A model generated the notes under the pieces. It saw nothing but the letters and a program-made list of their open reading frames with translations, made no database searches and had not been told where the DNA came from. Of a stretch of DNA of 64,000 bases, positions 1 through 11,900 are shown in pieces; position 1 is the first letter of the stretch; each line of letters begins with the position of its first letter. Origin of the DNA: Eudorina sp. 2006-703-Eu-15 (lineage: Eukaryota > Chlorophyta > Chlorophyceae > Chlamydomonadales > Volvocaceae); contig BDSI01000044.1 of the NCBI GenBank assembly GCA_003117195.1, positions 375,952-439,951 of the forward strand, read 5' to 3'. The position numbers and the translations under genes were made by a program.

Positions 1-2745
1 CCCTGGAGACCGTGCACTACCCGCCGGGGTCCCTGACCCCGGTCCTTGGTGCCGCACGTCCCCCCCCCCGCCCACCTGCAGCTTCCACACCACCACGGCC
101 TCCAACAGGATGCAGCTGCCGCCGATCCACACGATCTGGTACACCTCCGTGGTGTACAGCGTGAAGATCGCGACGATGAAGGCCTAGGGGGGGTGGGGGG
201 GTGGGGGGGTGGGGGCCGGGAGGGGTGGATGGCGGCTTGGTCCAAGGCAGGCGACAAGCAGGGCAGCCTGGCAGCCCTGTGGGGGCGGAGGGGGAGGTGG
301 TGCAGGGGCCGCCGGTCGTGGTGGAATGGGGTGCAGCGGGCAGGCAAGCCAAATCTGGTGTGAAATCGCGAAGCCTGGTCTGAGATCATGCCGACCTCCC
401 GGTGACCTGCGCGGCCCCCAACCCAATCCAGCCCAACCCAATATAAACCAAACAAATCAAAACCAACCCAACCCGACAAATCAAAACCAACCCAACCCGA
501 CCCTGACCCCTTTCGCCCTTTCCCCCCTCCCCTCACACCCCCCCCCTTACCACCAGCCAGCCATGCGCCACCACGTTCTCGATGTCGATCTGCATCGCGT
601 TCTCGCACACGTTGGCGTAGTGCAGGTTGTGGCCGCCGAACGCGGTCGCGCGGCAGGCCCGCGCGCGCAGTCGGAACAGCCCCCTCAGCACCATGTACCG
701 CTCCGGGTCCACTCCGCCGTTGAAGCCGCGCCAGCACGCCGCCGCCACCGCCCACCGGCCGCAGCACCAGCAGCACACCCGCTCCAGCCAGGAGCGCATC
801 CGCGCGCCGCCCCTCGGGATCTCCGACACGCTGGCAGCGGCCCCGGGTGTTGCGAGGTCGGGCAGGGATGAGTGCGGGATGGGGATTGGGGGGAGGAGTC
901 AAGCGTAGAATGACTGAGAGCAGAACGAAGCAGGTTTGGGAGGACGGGCTGGGACGCGGAGGAGTCGCGGCCAGGGTGGTCGGCGGTGGGAGAGGGGTAG
1001 AGGGGCCAGCAGGGAGCAGGTGGCGGTGCGGTGGTAGGCTGGGCTGGGCTGGGAGGCCCAAAGCAAGGAGCCCCAAGACTGGGCTGGGCTGGGCTGGGTT
1101 GCGACAAGTGGGAGGGCGGCAGCAGCGGCACTTGTGCAGGATGGTACGGTCGCATGTGGATGGGTTTGAGTTGCGGTTGTCGTAAGCATTGACGGCGGTG
1201 GTTGCCTCTGCTGTGAGTCAGGAGGGCGGTGCGGATGCGATGAGGAAGTCGAGATGGCTCTCCCCGACAGACAGCAAGGCAGGTAACCCTCCTGCCGGCC
1301 CCACTCCCCGCCCTCTCACCGCCCTCACCGGTGCTCCGGCAGATCCGTGGCTGCGTCCATCTCGTACTGCCGCTGGCGCTGCTCCCATCGGGCCCAGTTG
1401 GCAAACTGGCGGGAGCGGCCAGGAGGTGGAGGTTGTTCCGCGGTTGGTTTGTTTTTACAACATCATTTGCAGGGTATTACGGTAAGTACATCGGTGACCG
1501 GTTCGATTCGGCCCTAGGGTTCCTCGCTACGAACACACGCGGCTCAGACTTATCACGCACGAACGACACACGTCCCGGTAGCTTCGGTTGGGCCGGGCTT
1601 CCTCGCTGAGCACGCACCCGCTGCAGCGTCAGCGTGAAGGTGAAGAGGCTGTAGATGATGTGCACCAGCGCCACGAAGAACAGCAGGTAATGCGCCTTGA
1701 CGATGGTGTCCACGGGGAAGAGGTGCCGTCTGCCGGCGGGGCAGGCCGCCACCGCCTCGCCGCCGCCCAGCAGCCGCCGAGTGGCCCGAGACACGGTCTC
1801 CAGCAGCTGCCGGCCGGGGGTCTGGCCGCCGGCTGGGCCACCGAGGGTGATGGCGGCGGCGGCGGCGGGGGACGGGTAGGGAGAGGCGCCGGGTGTGGCG
1901 TAGGGCGATTCGGAGTGGTCTCCGGTGGGCTCTTGAGGGACGGCGGAGCTGCCGGCAACGCAGATGTTGGCGATCCAGGGCTGCGGTCGGTTGGGGTGGG
2001 GTGGGGTGGGGTGGGGTGGGGTGTAGTTGGGGTGGTGATGTGGGAAGGGCAGGGTGTAAGACATGGGTCGGCATTTTGAAGACGCGGCCCCTGCGAGCGG
2101 CGCAAAGGTCCGATTGGGGAAGGCAGGGTTGGGGGAGTGGGACGTGCAATGGCTGATATCTGGGAGGGAGGTTAAGGGGGTGAGGGAGGTGCCGGGTCCA
2201 GGCGTGTTGGGTCCAGCGCAACGGCGGTGGTCCGCCCCGACACGAGCTCTCAAGGCAACAGCAGCGGGAGGCAGCGCCTATGTACTGCTGTGTGCGCTGC
2301 GAGGTGGGTCTGACGGGAGGGAACGTGAGGTGGTGTGGGCCCAGGGGCACCAGTGCGGGGGAGCGGGACGTGGCGGCACTGGAGCACTGGACAGGAGGTT
2401 CCGGGAGAGGGGCATGCCCCGGGGATGCTGGGTAAAGCACCTGGTGCGTCGGATTTGGAGGAACGAGAGGGCGGGTGCCGATGGTTGCGACAGCAGCCCT
2501 CCGTGCCATACATGGGAACCGACGGTTACCTGGACGAACACCAGCGCGAGGGAGATGACGCCCACGTCGAGGACCTCCTCCTTTAGCCGTGTCAGCCATA
2601 TCGTTTTGGCACCTCCATAGAAGCTGTTGAGAAACGTGATGATCGCGATGAACACCTGCCAGACGCAGCTGATGACCATAAACAGCGCGAACAGCGCCGA
2701 AATCTCCCATCCATACAGGTCCGGCGATTCAGATGAGCCAGCCAT
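1..2745 (-). CDS. MLO-like seven-transmembrane protein, 5' part (runs off left edge)
   Basis: Start ATG is at 2745. Exons on the minus strand are 2530-2745, 1618-1980, 1329-1405, 551-830 and 76-183; phases match at every join. Family features appear in order. First comes a membrane segment and the motif RLKEEVLDVGVISLALVFVQ, matching the MLO 'KIKEELMLLGFISLLL' block. A variable loop rich in Pro and Ala follows, then a second membrane block (HYLLFFVALVHIIYSLFTF), like the MLO 'HqLHiFiFvLAvfHVlyS' helix. A basic Trp pair (FANWARWEQR) matches 'kirkWkkWE'. The last visible exon (AFIVAIFTLYTTEVYQIVWI to KLQ) matches 'GtKLq'. MLO proteins are plasma-membrane proteins linked to calcium/calmodulin signalling in land plants. 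The C-terminal calmodulin-binding region lies outside the window, and the exon after position 75 is not resolved. Function in an alga is inference. Confidence 0.82.
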
Positions 2746-3402
2746 GCTGCTACTGCATCAAGGCCACGAGAATCAATCCATATCACCGCGCCCTATCGTT
2801 CGCTGCGGAAAAAACGTTGCACGGGCAATAACAGGATGCAAATAATTGCGTCGCTGTAATTCTGAAGGCCAGTGTTGATTGCCACCATATGTGTAGTCAC
2901 AATCGGAAACCCATGGCAGCAGCCTTCAATCGAGCGAGAGCTTCCATCCAGGAAATTCGTCGTGCGTGCCGGTTTTTGTCAGGTATACCCCTCGGCATAA
3001 CATAAATTTTTAACGCAGTCAATTGTAAAGCGTGGTCTGCAGAACCCTGGCTGCACCCTTGACATTTCGCCTCGCTATACGGCATACGGATGTATAGACT
3101 ATTGAATTTTCAATCTAACGTCGTCAATTTCTTATACAGTACCTGGCTTTCGTTGATGGAAACGGAGGTTTTACTCGTTCCATAAAGGATTCAGTTCTTG
3201 ACACTTGCAACGTAGGCATAATACAGTTCCAAGCCGTTAACAACACCTACAACTGTTCTGCTGGTTTGTATACTGTTACTTTAAAGCTTGAGATAGGCCT
3301 CCAGATAGAACCTCACCGTAAACATTGAAGGACAGCGGTCGCCTTAAGGCTACCCTGTTGACACTAAGCGGCACGCAGGCCAGCGAGGCCGTCCCGCCTC
3401 TC
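2746..3402. promoter_or_regulatory. Divergent intergenic region between the MLO-like and CWC24 genes
   Basis: This 657-base interval separates two genes transcribed away from each other, so it should hold both promoters and 5' UTRs. It is clearly less GC-rich than the flanking exons. I see no canonical TATA box that I would defend and no other ORF of note. Confidence 0.5.
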
Positions 3403-4533
3403 ATGGCGGACCGGAGTGAGGGGGACGCTGGCGCAAGCACAGTCGCAGCCACCGGTGACGCCGCGGTCGTCGCACCCAGTGCCGCGGCCGTAGCCTCCGC
3501 GTCCAGCGCCGGCGCCCTCTTCCGCCCCAAGAAAGGCAGCGCCAACCTACGTAAGCGCGGCGGCGGCGGTGGCGGCCCAGCTGCAACCTCAGATCCAGCA
3601 GCTGCCCCCGAGCCCGCCAGCGCCGCTGCCTCCGCCGACGCCGACGATGACTCCACCGCCGCCGACGCCGGCGGGGTCGTCCGCAAGGCCAAGCAGGCCC
3701 GCACCGGCGGCGACGCCAAGCTGCAGTTCACCACCGCCAAGGAGGGCGCGCAGGAAGCCCTGGCCGTCGCCTACGCCGGCTCCAGGGCCCTGCAGGACGG
3801 CAAGGACAGCCTGGCCGTCCGCGCCCTGGAGACCGAGACCGAGTACGACCGCGACGCGCGCGCGCAGCGCGAAAGGGTGCTCAAGCAGGCCACCGAGGGC
3901 GCCGTCGACGACGGCACCTACCGCGGCATGAACGCCTACATCGACTACCGCAAGGGCTTCCGGCGCGAGCACACCGTCGCGGCGGAGAAGGGCACCGGCG
4001 CGCACGGGCCGCTGCGCGGGAGCGCCTACGTGCGCGTCTCCGCGCGCTTCGACTACCAGCCCGACGTCTGCAAGGACTACAAGGAGACCGGGTACTGCTC
4101 CTACGGCGACACCTGCAAGTTCATGCACGACCGCGGGGACTACAAGAGCGGCTGGGAGCTGGACCGCATGTGGGAGGAGGAGCAGAAGCGGAAGGCGGAG
4201 GCGCTGGCCAAGGGCTGGAACCCGGACGGCGAGGAGGGCGAGGAGGGCGAGGGGGAGGACGCGGCGGCGGCGGCGGCAGCGGCGAGGGAGGAGGAGCTGC
4301 CCTTCGCGTGCTTCGTGTGCCGGGAGGCGTGGGAGGCGTGCAAGGGCCAGCCGGTGGTGACGCGCTGCCGGCACTACTTCTGCGAGCGGTGTGCGCTCAA
4401 GTTGGCGGCCAAGACGACCAAGTGCGCGGTGTGCGGGCAGTCGACGCAGGGCATCTTCAACATCGCAAACGACATTGTGAAGCGGCAGAAGCGGCTGGCG
4501 GAGGCGGCGGGCAAGGCGGCTGGGCAGCGGTGA
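3403..4533 (+). CDS. CWC24: Pre-mRNA splicing factor CWC24 / RNF113 (CCCH zinc finger + RING)
   Basis: Single-exon ORF of 376 residues from ATG 3403 to TGA 4531-4533. The open frame extends upstream but only from a non-ATG codon, so 3403 is the best start. The N-terminal third is low complexity (Ala, Ser, Gly, Asp). A CCCH finger, C-X8-C-X5-C-X3-H, lies at residues 223-242, followed by the WELDRMWEEEQ helix that typically follows the finger in this family. An acidic/poly-Ala linker leads to a C3HC4 RING at about residues 303-344 (CFVC, CRHYFCERC, CAVC). This CCCH+RING order and length are diagnostic for CWC24/RNF113A, a spliceosome factor acting at catalytic activation; RNF113 proteins also have ubiquitin-ligase activity. 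The gene is divergent from MLO. A TGTAA signal lies at 5356-5360. Confidence 0.93.
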   Translation: MADRSEGDAGASTVAATGDAAVVAPSAAAVASASSAGALFRPKKGSANLRKRGGGGGGPAATSDPAAAPEPASAAASADADDDSTAADAGGVVRKAKQARTGGDAKLQFTTAKEGAQEALAVAYAGSRALQDGKDSLAVRALETETEYDRDARAQRERVLKQATEGAVDDGTYRGMNAYIDYRKGFRREHTVAAEKGTGAHGPLRGSAYVRVSARFDYQPDVCKDYKETGYCSYGDTCKFMHDRGDYKSGWELDRMWEEEQKRKAEALAKGWNPDGEEGEEGEGEDAAAAAAAAREEELPFACFVCREAWEACKGQPVVTRCRHYFCERCALKLAAKTTKCAVCGQSTQGIFNIANDIVKRQKRLAEAAGKAAGQR

Positions 4534-7084
4534 CGGAGAGGTGGATATGAAACCCAGATGGGAAACGAATTCCAGAAGATACCCGGGGGCCGGATGTCGG
4601 TCGTGATAGTGCAGCCGCGGTTGTCGGCCGATTGGTTGCTTGGTTGGTTGGTTGCGGGGATGTGGGGTCGAGATGGGCTGGGGGCTGGGAAGGATGTTGA
4701 GGAGCCTGGGCAGGCAGGCGGGCGGCGATGGGCTCCGGGCTGCCAGTACGGCAGTGAAGTGCAGCGCAAGGGGCCAGGGGCAGGCTAGGGGCATGGGGGA
4801 GGGCGGGCCCCAACATGGCTGGGGCACGGTCAGTTGGCGTGACATTAGAGAGTCGGGACATGGCCGCGGCGGCGGACCCTGGGGCCTAGCTGGTACTCGG
4901 CGCCCCAACACGCGTTCGGTGTTTCCTTGATTCTTGCTGCTGTAGAGCGTTCCGGGGACTGGTCGTCTGCGGCTGCTTATGTTCCTGGTGATCAGCCTGC
5001 TTGAATTGACCAGACCAAGATTTGACACCTTTCTGTTCCGGACCGAGTGAGTGGCAACGAGGAGGCTGGGCAGGATGGCATTCCGCACATCTTCTGATTC
5101 TCGTCCAGGTCAAGGACGTCGCGGCCAGTTGTGACAGGCAGGACGAGTCGGCTTAGTTCAGCATGTCGATTTCTTTCACAAGGTGCTAGGTGCGGCAGCA
5201 CGATGCCCTATTGTCGTGCAGAACGAAGGGAGCTTACCACCTGCACATTTCGAAACGGGTGGTGACGAGGGTCGGTCAACGGCTGCTGCCCACTTGATCT
5301 ACGGGAAGAAAGAACGGGCGCGGACGGCAGAAACGGCGAACGCCAAGCCTGCAGATGTAACAACTATTGGTGGTGGTGCAGCTGCCGTCCCTCGACTGCG
5401 GCCCCACAAACGAACTGAAGTGTCTTATCTTCCTCAACACAATCAATCAATTCCTCGACACCGCCGCTTTCCAACACTCGGACGCAAGCGCACCGAGCCT
5501 AACCCCAGACCTAGCGGTCAAAAATGGATGACACCCAACGTTCACGCGTCTTCGTCCGTTGGGCTCTTCCTCCTCCTCCTGGTCAGAGCAGCCCCACACA
5601 CGCATCACCGGCGGGCGCCACAGGACCTCATCCGATACCCCGAAAGCGGCATCCTACGTAACACCCACAACTCCAATCTTACAAGGTTGCGCGATTGCAG
5701 GCGCCACTCAGCCGCGGGGACACACGGCCATACTGGACAGCAGCCCTGGATAGCGGCTTCTCGGTGCCGCAGGTTGCTTGCCTCCATCGTCCACAACCAA
5801 CTGCCCGGTGTCGGCCCAAGCGGGTCCCAGGTTCCGGAGCCGCATCGGAGCCCTTCCGATGGGCTGGCTTGCGTCGCCCTTTCGCATGCGCAAAGTTTGC
5901 AACACTCCGTCTGCTTGCTGCTTACCTAGTCCTACCTGCCACATTCCGTGACAATGGTGTCGTCCGCCTGGATTCGGCGAAACGCACAGTGAGAGACACG
6001 ACATGACTGAAACGGCGTCGAGCCCGAGAATGCTGTCGCTGCGGCCTCGACTGCGGGTCGAGTCCTGTCAGCCCCGCATGCCCGAAATTCCCGTCTACTT
6101 CTCTGCCTATCTTGTGACTCTGTCTCTCTGTCTGCATGCCCGCAACAACCGCAAAGAAAGCCAGATGGCAGGCGCCAGATGAGTACGGCACGCATTACGC
6201 AATGCCACCTGTTCCGCTGTCACAATTTGTGAAGGCAACCGGAAGAAATGGTACATTAAGTTAGCCACAACCTGGGGGCACAGGCCAGGATCCCGTCGAG
6301 GACGCTGGCGCCAGCCGGCCGCAGGATGTGCAACGTGCGTTCACACCTACCCAGTTCCCTGAACGCCTGATGTGACAAGCTAACAACTGTCTTCGTAAAA
6401 GACCTCCGCAGATGCTGTGCATCTGCTTCCTATTGTATTCATCCTTCGTATGGTGCGGCAGTCACTATGCACCTGACATGGTGCCGTACTCGCTAGCCCA
6501 CCACCCGTTAGCCCCCTTACCTATACATCGCCACTGCTACCGTACAAACGGGCAGTCCGTACTGTCACTTCGTACTACCGTCCTCCCTGCGCAGCCTAGT
6601 CTGAACTCCCTCGCCCCGCTCCACCGCCCCACACTTCGCGGTACCTGACTGCCGTACTCCTGTCCTTCCCGCGCGATACTTACATACCGTACAGATCTGC
6701 AATCTGACGACGGTGCACCTCGCGATGCCTGGGCTGCAACACACACCTTCCTCTCCCCCTCGCCACCGACCTCCTGGAGCGGTATCTCAACGGACAGCCC
6801 CTCCTGGCACCTGTAGCGGTGCTGTCCGTCCTCCACCGGCCCTCCGCTCCTGCAGTCAGCACCGCTTGCATCATCAGTCTACCAGTTTCGGGCAGTTCAC
6901 CCTCCTCCCCCTCCTCGTCCTCCTCCTCCACCGCCGCCGCACCAGCCCTTCCCCAATCCTCCGCTTTGTCAACGACCAGCCACCTCGGTTCTCCTCACCG
7001 TCTGATGGACTCTTCCAGGCTATCTTCCAGGCTACCTTCCAGGCTACCTTGACCTGGGTCGCTGTCCATCTCTTCAATCCCTTC
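4534..7084. other. Intergenic interval, no supported gene
   Basis: About 2.5 kb between the CWC24 stop and the stop of the beta-helix gene, so it should hold both 3' UTRs. TGTAA at 5356-5360 (+) and at 6680-6684 (minus) are candidate poly(A) signals for the two genes. A 49-codon open stretch from about 5380 to 5529 (ending AVKNG, then TGA), preceded by a plausible acceptor, reads like protein but has no convincing partner exon. A short 12-bp tandem repeat (TTCCAGGCTACC-like) lies at 7014-7051. I see nothing else. Confidence 0.4.
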
Positions 7085-8918
7085 TCACAGGGACCAACCC
7101 AGCTGGCCCGCCTTGAACGTCCCCGCCCCCACGTGCCCATTGCCGCTCTCCCGCAGGTCCGTCGCCAACCTCATCTCCGCACCGTCACTCACCACCGCCC
7201 CCCAGCCCCGGTTCCCCACCGCGCTGCACCCCGGCCCCGCCACCAGCACCGACCCCGGGTCCTCCGCGCAAAACCCGTGCTGTCCGTTGTCCCGCGCCGC
7301 TGCGCCGCCCGCGGACGCGTCCAGTCGGCCGCCGTTGGACGCCGTGAAGCCGTCCAGGTGATTGCCGCTCGCGACCGCGCCCCCCGCCACCGCCACTACC
7401 GCCTGCGTCAGCGCCGCGAAGCCCTCCGCCTTGTTACCCTCCGCGGCGCACCGGACGCCCGTCACCACCCTGCCCGCCTCATCCGCAACGAAGCCGCGCT
7501 CGTCGTTCCCCGCGGCGCGGCAGCCGGGGCCCGCCACCAGCTGCGACCGGCCCAGCGCCGCCCAGCCGCTGCCCGCGTTCCGCTCCGCCGCGCAGCCCTC
7601 CCCCGCCATAAGGGCCGAGTCCGCCATCGCAATGAACCCGCACTCGCGATTGGACAGTGACCGACAGTACCGACCCACCAGCAGCCACGCGTTCTGCTGC
7701 GCCACCCAGCCGTGGCCCCCGCAGGCATTGGCAGTGCAACGCTCCGCCGCCGTCAGCGCGGCGGCGGAGTAGGCGGCGAAGCCGGCGACCTCGTTCGACA
7801 TCGCGGTGCAGCCCGGGCCCGCGCGGACCGTTGCGCGGTCGATGGCGGCGAAGCCAGCCCAGCCGTTCTCTTCCGCCCAGCAGCGCCCCAAGGAGGTGAG
7901 CACCGCGCCGGCGCCGCCGGCGATGAAGCCGCTGAAGGCGCAGCGCTGCGCGACGCACTGCTCCGTGGTGAGCGACCCGCCGTCGACGGCGGCGAAGCCG
8001 ACGCCGACGATGTCGCCCTGGCCGCGCGTGACGATGAGGCTGCGGCCGACGCCGACGCCGCTGCGCGTCGCGCTGCATTTGCTCGCCGTCAGCTCGCCGC
8101 CGTACGCCGCCAGGAAGCCCGCCGCGCCCGCCTCCAGCGCGCGGGCTGTCTCCGCGCGCGCAACGGCGCCGGCGCCCACCGCCGCCAGGCCGAAGCAGGG
8201 CGCGCCGACCAGCTCGCACTGGCCGTTCAGCTCCACGCAGCCTCCCTGGATGGCGAGCACGCAGCCCATTCGAGAGTACGTGAGCTCCGGCTCGCCGGCG
8301 CCACCCGCCGGCGCCGCCGGCACCGCCGCCAGTGGCGGGTACACCTGCACCTTGCAGCCCCGCAGCACAGCGCGGCTGCCGGCGCCGTGGGCAACCACGA
8401 CCGCGTCCCACTCCTGCTGCTGCTGGTGCTGGGGCACAGCCCTGGCCGCGGATCCTCCTGCCGCTCCACCTCCTACGCGTGCGGCCGGCGGCGCCCGCGG
8501 GGCAGCAACCAGGGTGACGTTCTGAAGGAGGACGCTGGACCCCTCCTCGACCACCACCACCACGCCTTCGATGCAGCCGTTCAGAATCGTACAGGACGCG
8601 CCGCCGTGCACCTTGAGCGCCTGGCGGCGGCCGCGGCGCGCGGCGCCACCACCCAGATCGAGGACCGGGCCGCCGCCGCCGCCGCTGACCCGGGCACCTC
8701 CCACTTCCGCGCGCCGCCGCTCTGCATACCCGTCGAGCCAGGCCTGCAGGTCATCGAGGCTGTTCAAAGCGGCCATGTGGCAGGAGCTGGACGCGACGGA
8801 TCCGGCCACCTGTCCCTGCGCTTTTCCGGCGGCCGTTGCCGCCGCCGCCGGTTGCTGCAGCGGCCGCAGCAGCAGCGTCGGTGGCCCTGCGGGCGTCACC
8901 GGCGCGGCCGGGGCAGCT

Positions 8919-8953
<35 letters not shown>

Positions 8954-11900
8954 CGCAGCGCCAGTCATCACCGCACTGGTCAAGCAGGTCGACAGCGCCA
9001 TGGCCAGGCCGACGGACAGCTGCTGGAGGCACGTCGGTGACCGCATCAGTGCGCCCGGGGGCGCCTGCGCGGGAAGCCCCGACGCCACCGCCGCAAGGTT
9101 CAAGCCTGGCTGATCCGCGGGTCGGTCGCCGGCGCCGTCCCCGCCGCTGCCGGAAGGCCCTCCGGGTATGTCCGGCTGCAGCGGCTCGACCGGCGGGGGG
9201 CCGGGATGGTCAGGCACCAAGGCTGGCAATGGTATGACGACCGCCGGAGGTAGCTCTGCAGCGGATTGCGGCAACCCCTGCTGCTGCGGCTGCGGCTGCT
9301 GCTGCTGCTGCTGCTGCTGCAACGGCGGGGTGCCGGGCCTAAGGGATGCGCCCGGCCCTGGCGGCGTCAGCGACCCGTCCGCCGGCTGCCTCCGCTGCCG
9401 CCCAATCCCCCGTTGCTGAGGTCCTGGCCGCTGACCCAGCAGCCGCTGCACAGGTGCCGCAGCCGGCGGCGACTGACCCTGCAGCGGCTGACCCGGCGGC
9501 CCCTGCAGCTGAGCGGCCGACTCAACCTGCAGCTGTTGGTGTTGCTGTGGGTGGCGGTCGGGATCTGCCTGCGGGGCGATGCGGGTGACAGGCTGCCGGT
9601 GCTGCTGCTCGGCCGTGCGTTCCCGTCCCTGCGGCGGCCCGTACCGCGGCGGGTCCGCTGCCGTTTGAAGCAGCTCCCGCCCCTGCCCCGGCTGCTGCCC
9701 CTGATTCTGCTCCTGTTCCTGTTCCTGCCTCTGCCCCTGATCCTGCTCGTGCTCCTGCGCGTGCCTCTGGCCCTGCTCCAGACCAGCCCGCAACGGCAGG
9801 TCACCTCCCTCCTCCGCCTCCTCGCCCGCCTCCTGTTTCTCCAGCTGCAGCTGCAGGTCCCCAGCATCCCCCTCCAACTGTCCGGGCCCGCGGGTATAGG
9901 AAATTGGCCCGGGCCCGGGCCCGGCCCCGCGGGCACCTCCGTGCGGATCGAGCGCCCGGTTGCACCACTGCACCACCCCCTGACCGCTGAGCACCGGCCG
10001 ACCCGGCGGCTCTGGCCCCGTCGTCTGCTGCGCCGCCAACGGCCTTGGCGGCGGCCGCCCTGATTGCTCCGGCGCTGATTGCTGCGGCAGCTGCAGCTGT
10101 TTGACCTGCAGCGCAGCCGGCGGAAGCTGCCGTTGACAGTCCGCGGCCGGCGCGACCTGTCCAGTTGGACCCGCCGGCGGGCCCTCGTAGAGGTCTGGAC
10201 CGCAGATGCGGGAGAGGGGCAGAAGTCCGAGCCTTATCGCCCGCCGCACCCCAGGATGTCGCGCGCGGTACCCCAGTGCGGCACGCTCAGCCAGGCTCAG
10301 GCGGACGGGCTTCGCCCCCGTGGCCTGGATCAGCCTCGCAATGTCAGGCGGCAGAGGGGCTGGGGCACGCTGCGGCGGCGGCGGCGGCACCGGCGCTGCA
10401 GCGGCACCGGCCGCTGCAGCTGCGGCAGCCATTGGATGGGCCGCAACACCCGCGTCGTCGTCGCGTGCCTGCGGTTGCTCAACGGTCTCGTGACGCGGAC
10501 TGATAGCTACGTGGCCCTCGGTGCCGGTGCACTCGCCCCGTGGAGCGTCGGCCCGTCCCGCTGCTGCCGCCGCCACGTCCACCGGCGGTGGTGCAAGTCC
10601 TGCTCCCGCCGCCAGAGACGCCTCACCACCAGCCGCCGCCGACATCGGCGCCCGCTCAGTTGCGGCGAGCAAGGGCGCCTCGACGGCTACCGCTCCGGAA
10701 CCCTCCATCGCTGCAGTCGCCCGGCAGCGTTCTGCTGCGCCGCGCTGTGCCTCTTCCACTGCTCCCTCGGGAGCCACCTGGCCGCCGGGCGCGCCTGCCA
10801 CTGCGTCCTCCAGCGTTTGTTCTGCTGGTCCTGGTGGTGCCGCTGGTGGTGCCTCTGGTGGTGCTGCCGCTTGTGGTGCTGCCGCTTGTGCTGCCGCTGG
10901 TGCTGCCGCTGGTGGTGCTGCTTGTGCTGCTGCTGGTGCGCCTGTCTCTTCGCCCTGAGGCTTCCGATCCGTTGGTGAGTCCGAAGTTACCGGGGTAGAG
11001 GATGCGGCGGCCGTCGTTGCCGTGGCGGTCGTTGCCGTGGCGGTCGCTTCGGCCGCCACTGCCGCGGCCTCGACGGCACCTGCCACTGCAGCTGTGACGG
11101 GTACACCCGCACCCGCACCCACACCCGCATCCGCAGCGGCTGCTGCTTCTGATGCGGACTTCTCCAGAACCGACGCCGCCGACTGCCTCACAATGCTCTC
11201 TGCTGCTCCTGGCCCCTCCTCAGCCGACGCAGCAGTAGCACGACAAGCCCCGCCCACGGGGCCACGTGCTCCCGGTGCTACAGCCGCGCCCGCGCCCGCG
11301 TCCGGTGCCGCCGCCTCCCTCGGCTGCGGAGTGTCGACGCCGCCAATGACCTGCCGGGGGCCCTCCACTGGGGCTGCTGCTGAATGAAGTATGTTACCGT
11401 GGACTCCATGGACGGGCGTCGAGGCGTCGTCTTGCATGGCCTCATCCGGCTGCTGCTGCTCCTCTAGCTGCGATGTCGACGACGAAGCCAGGTCAACCAC
11501 CTCGGGGCCGTCGGCGCCGCTACGCCCTGCCTCATGAGGGGCGCCAGCCGCTGGCGCCGCTGTCCGCACAGCCGGCAGCGCCTGCGCCGCAGCCGGCGCT
11601 GCCGCAGCGCCAGCTGCTGCAGCCGCACTCTCGACTGCTGCCCGTCCAGCCGCCGCCCCCGCGCCCCGGGTTCGAATCCCGGCGCCAACTCGGTTGTCGG
11701 GTGCCGCATTCCCCGCGGCGCCCCCAGCAGGCGTCCCCTGCATTCCGCAGCGGCCGGCGGTCTCGCTGGTGCCGCTGCGGGAACTCACGTCATGCCGTGC
11801 CCGCTTGCGTGCGCTCCCTCTCTGGCAGTTAGCCTCGCCCGACTCGTGCTGCCGCTGCACCTCCTCTGGCGCGGGTCGCCGCGCCGTGCGGGGCCCCTGT

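Noticed and set aside
209..871. 220-codon plus-strand ORF at the left edge
   Set aside because: It runs over introns and antisense of MLO-like exons, including a G-rich simple tract; the minus-strand exons carry the conserved MLO motifs.
3589..5088. 499-codon minus-strand ORF opposite CWC24
   Set aside because: Antisense shadow of a high-GC coding region; the plus strand has intact CCCH and RING fingers.
9266..10998. Long plus-strand frames (Leu/Arg/Pro-rich) within the U-box/beta-helix gene
   Set aside because: Opposite-strand shadows of Gln/Ala/Pro-rich repeats; no domain, and composition simply mirrors CAG/GCC repeats.
11660..11690. tRNA-like T-arm (CCGGGTTCGAATCCCGG)
   Set aside because: No matching acceptor, D or anticodon stems at the right spacing on either strand; it lies in coding sequence of the low-complexity linker.
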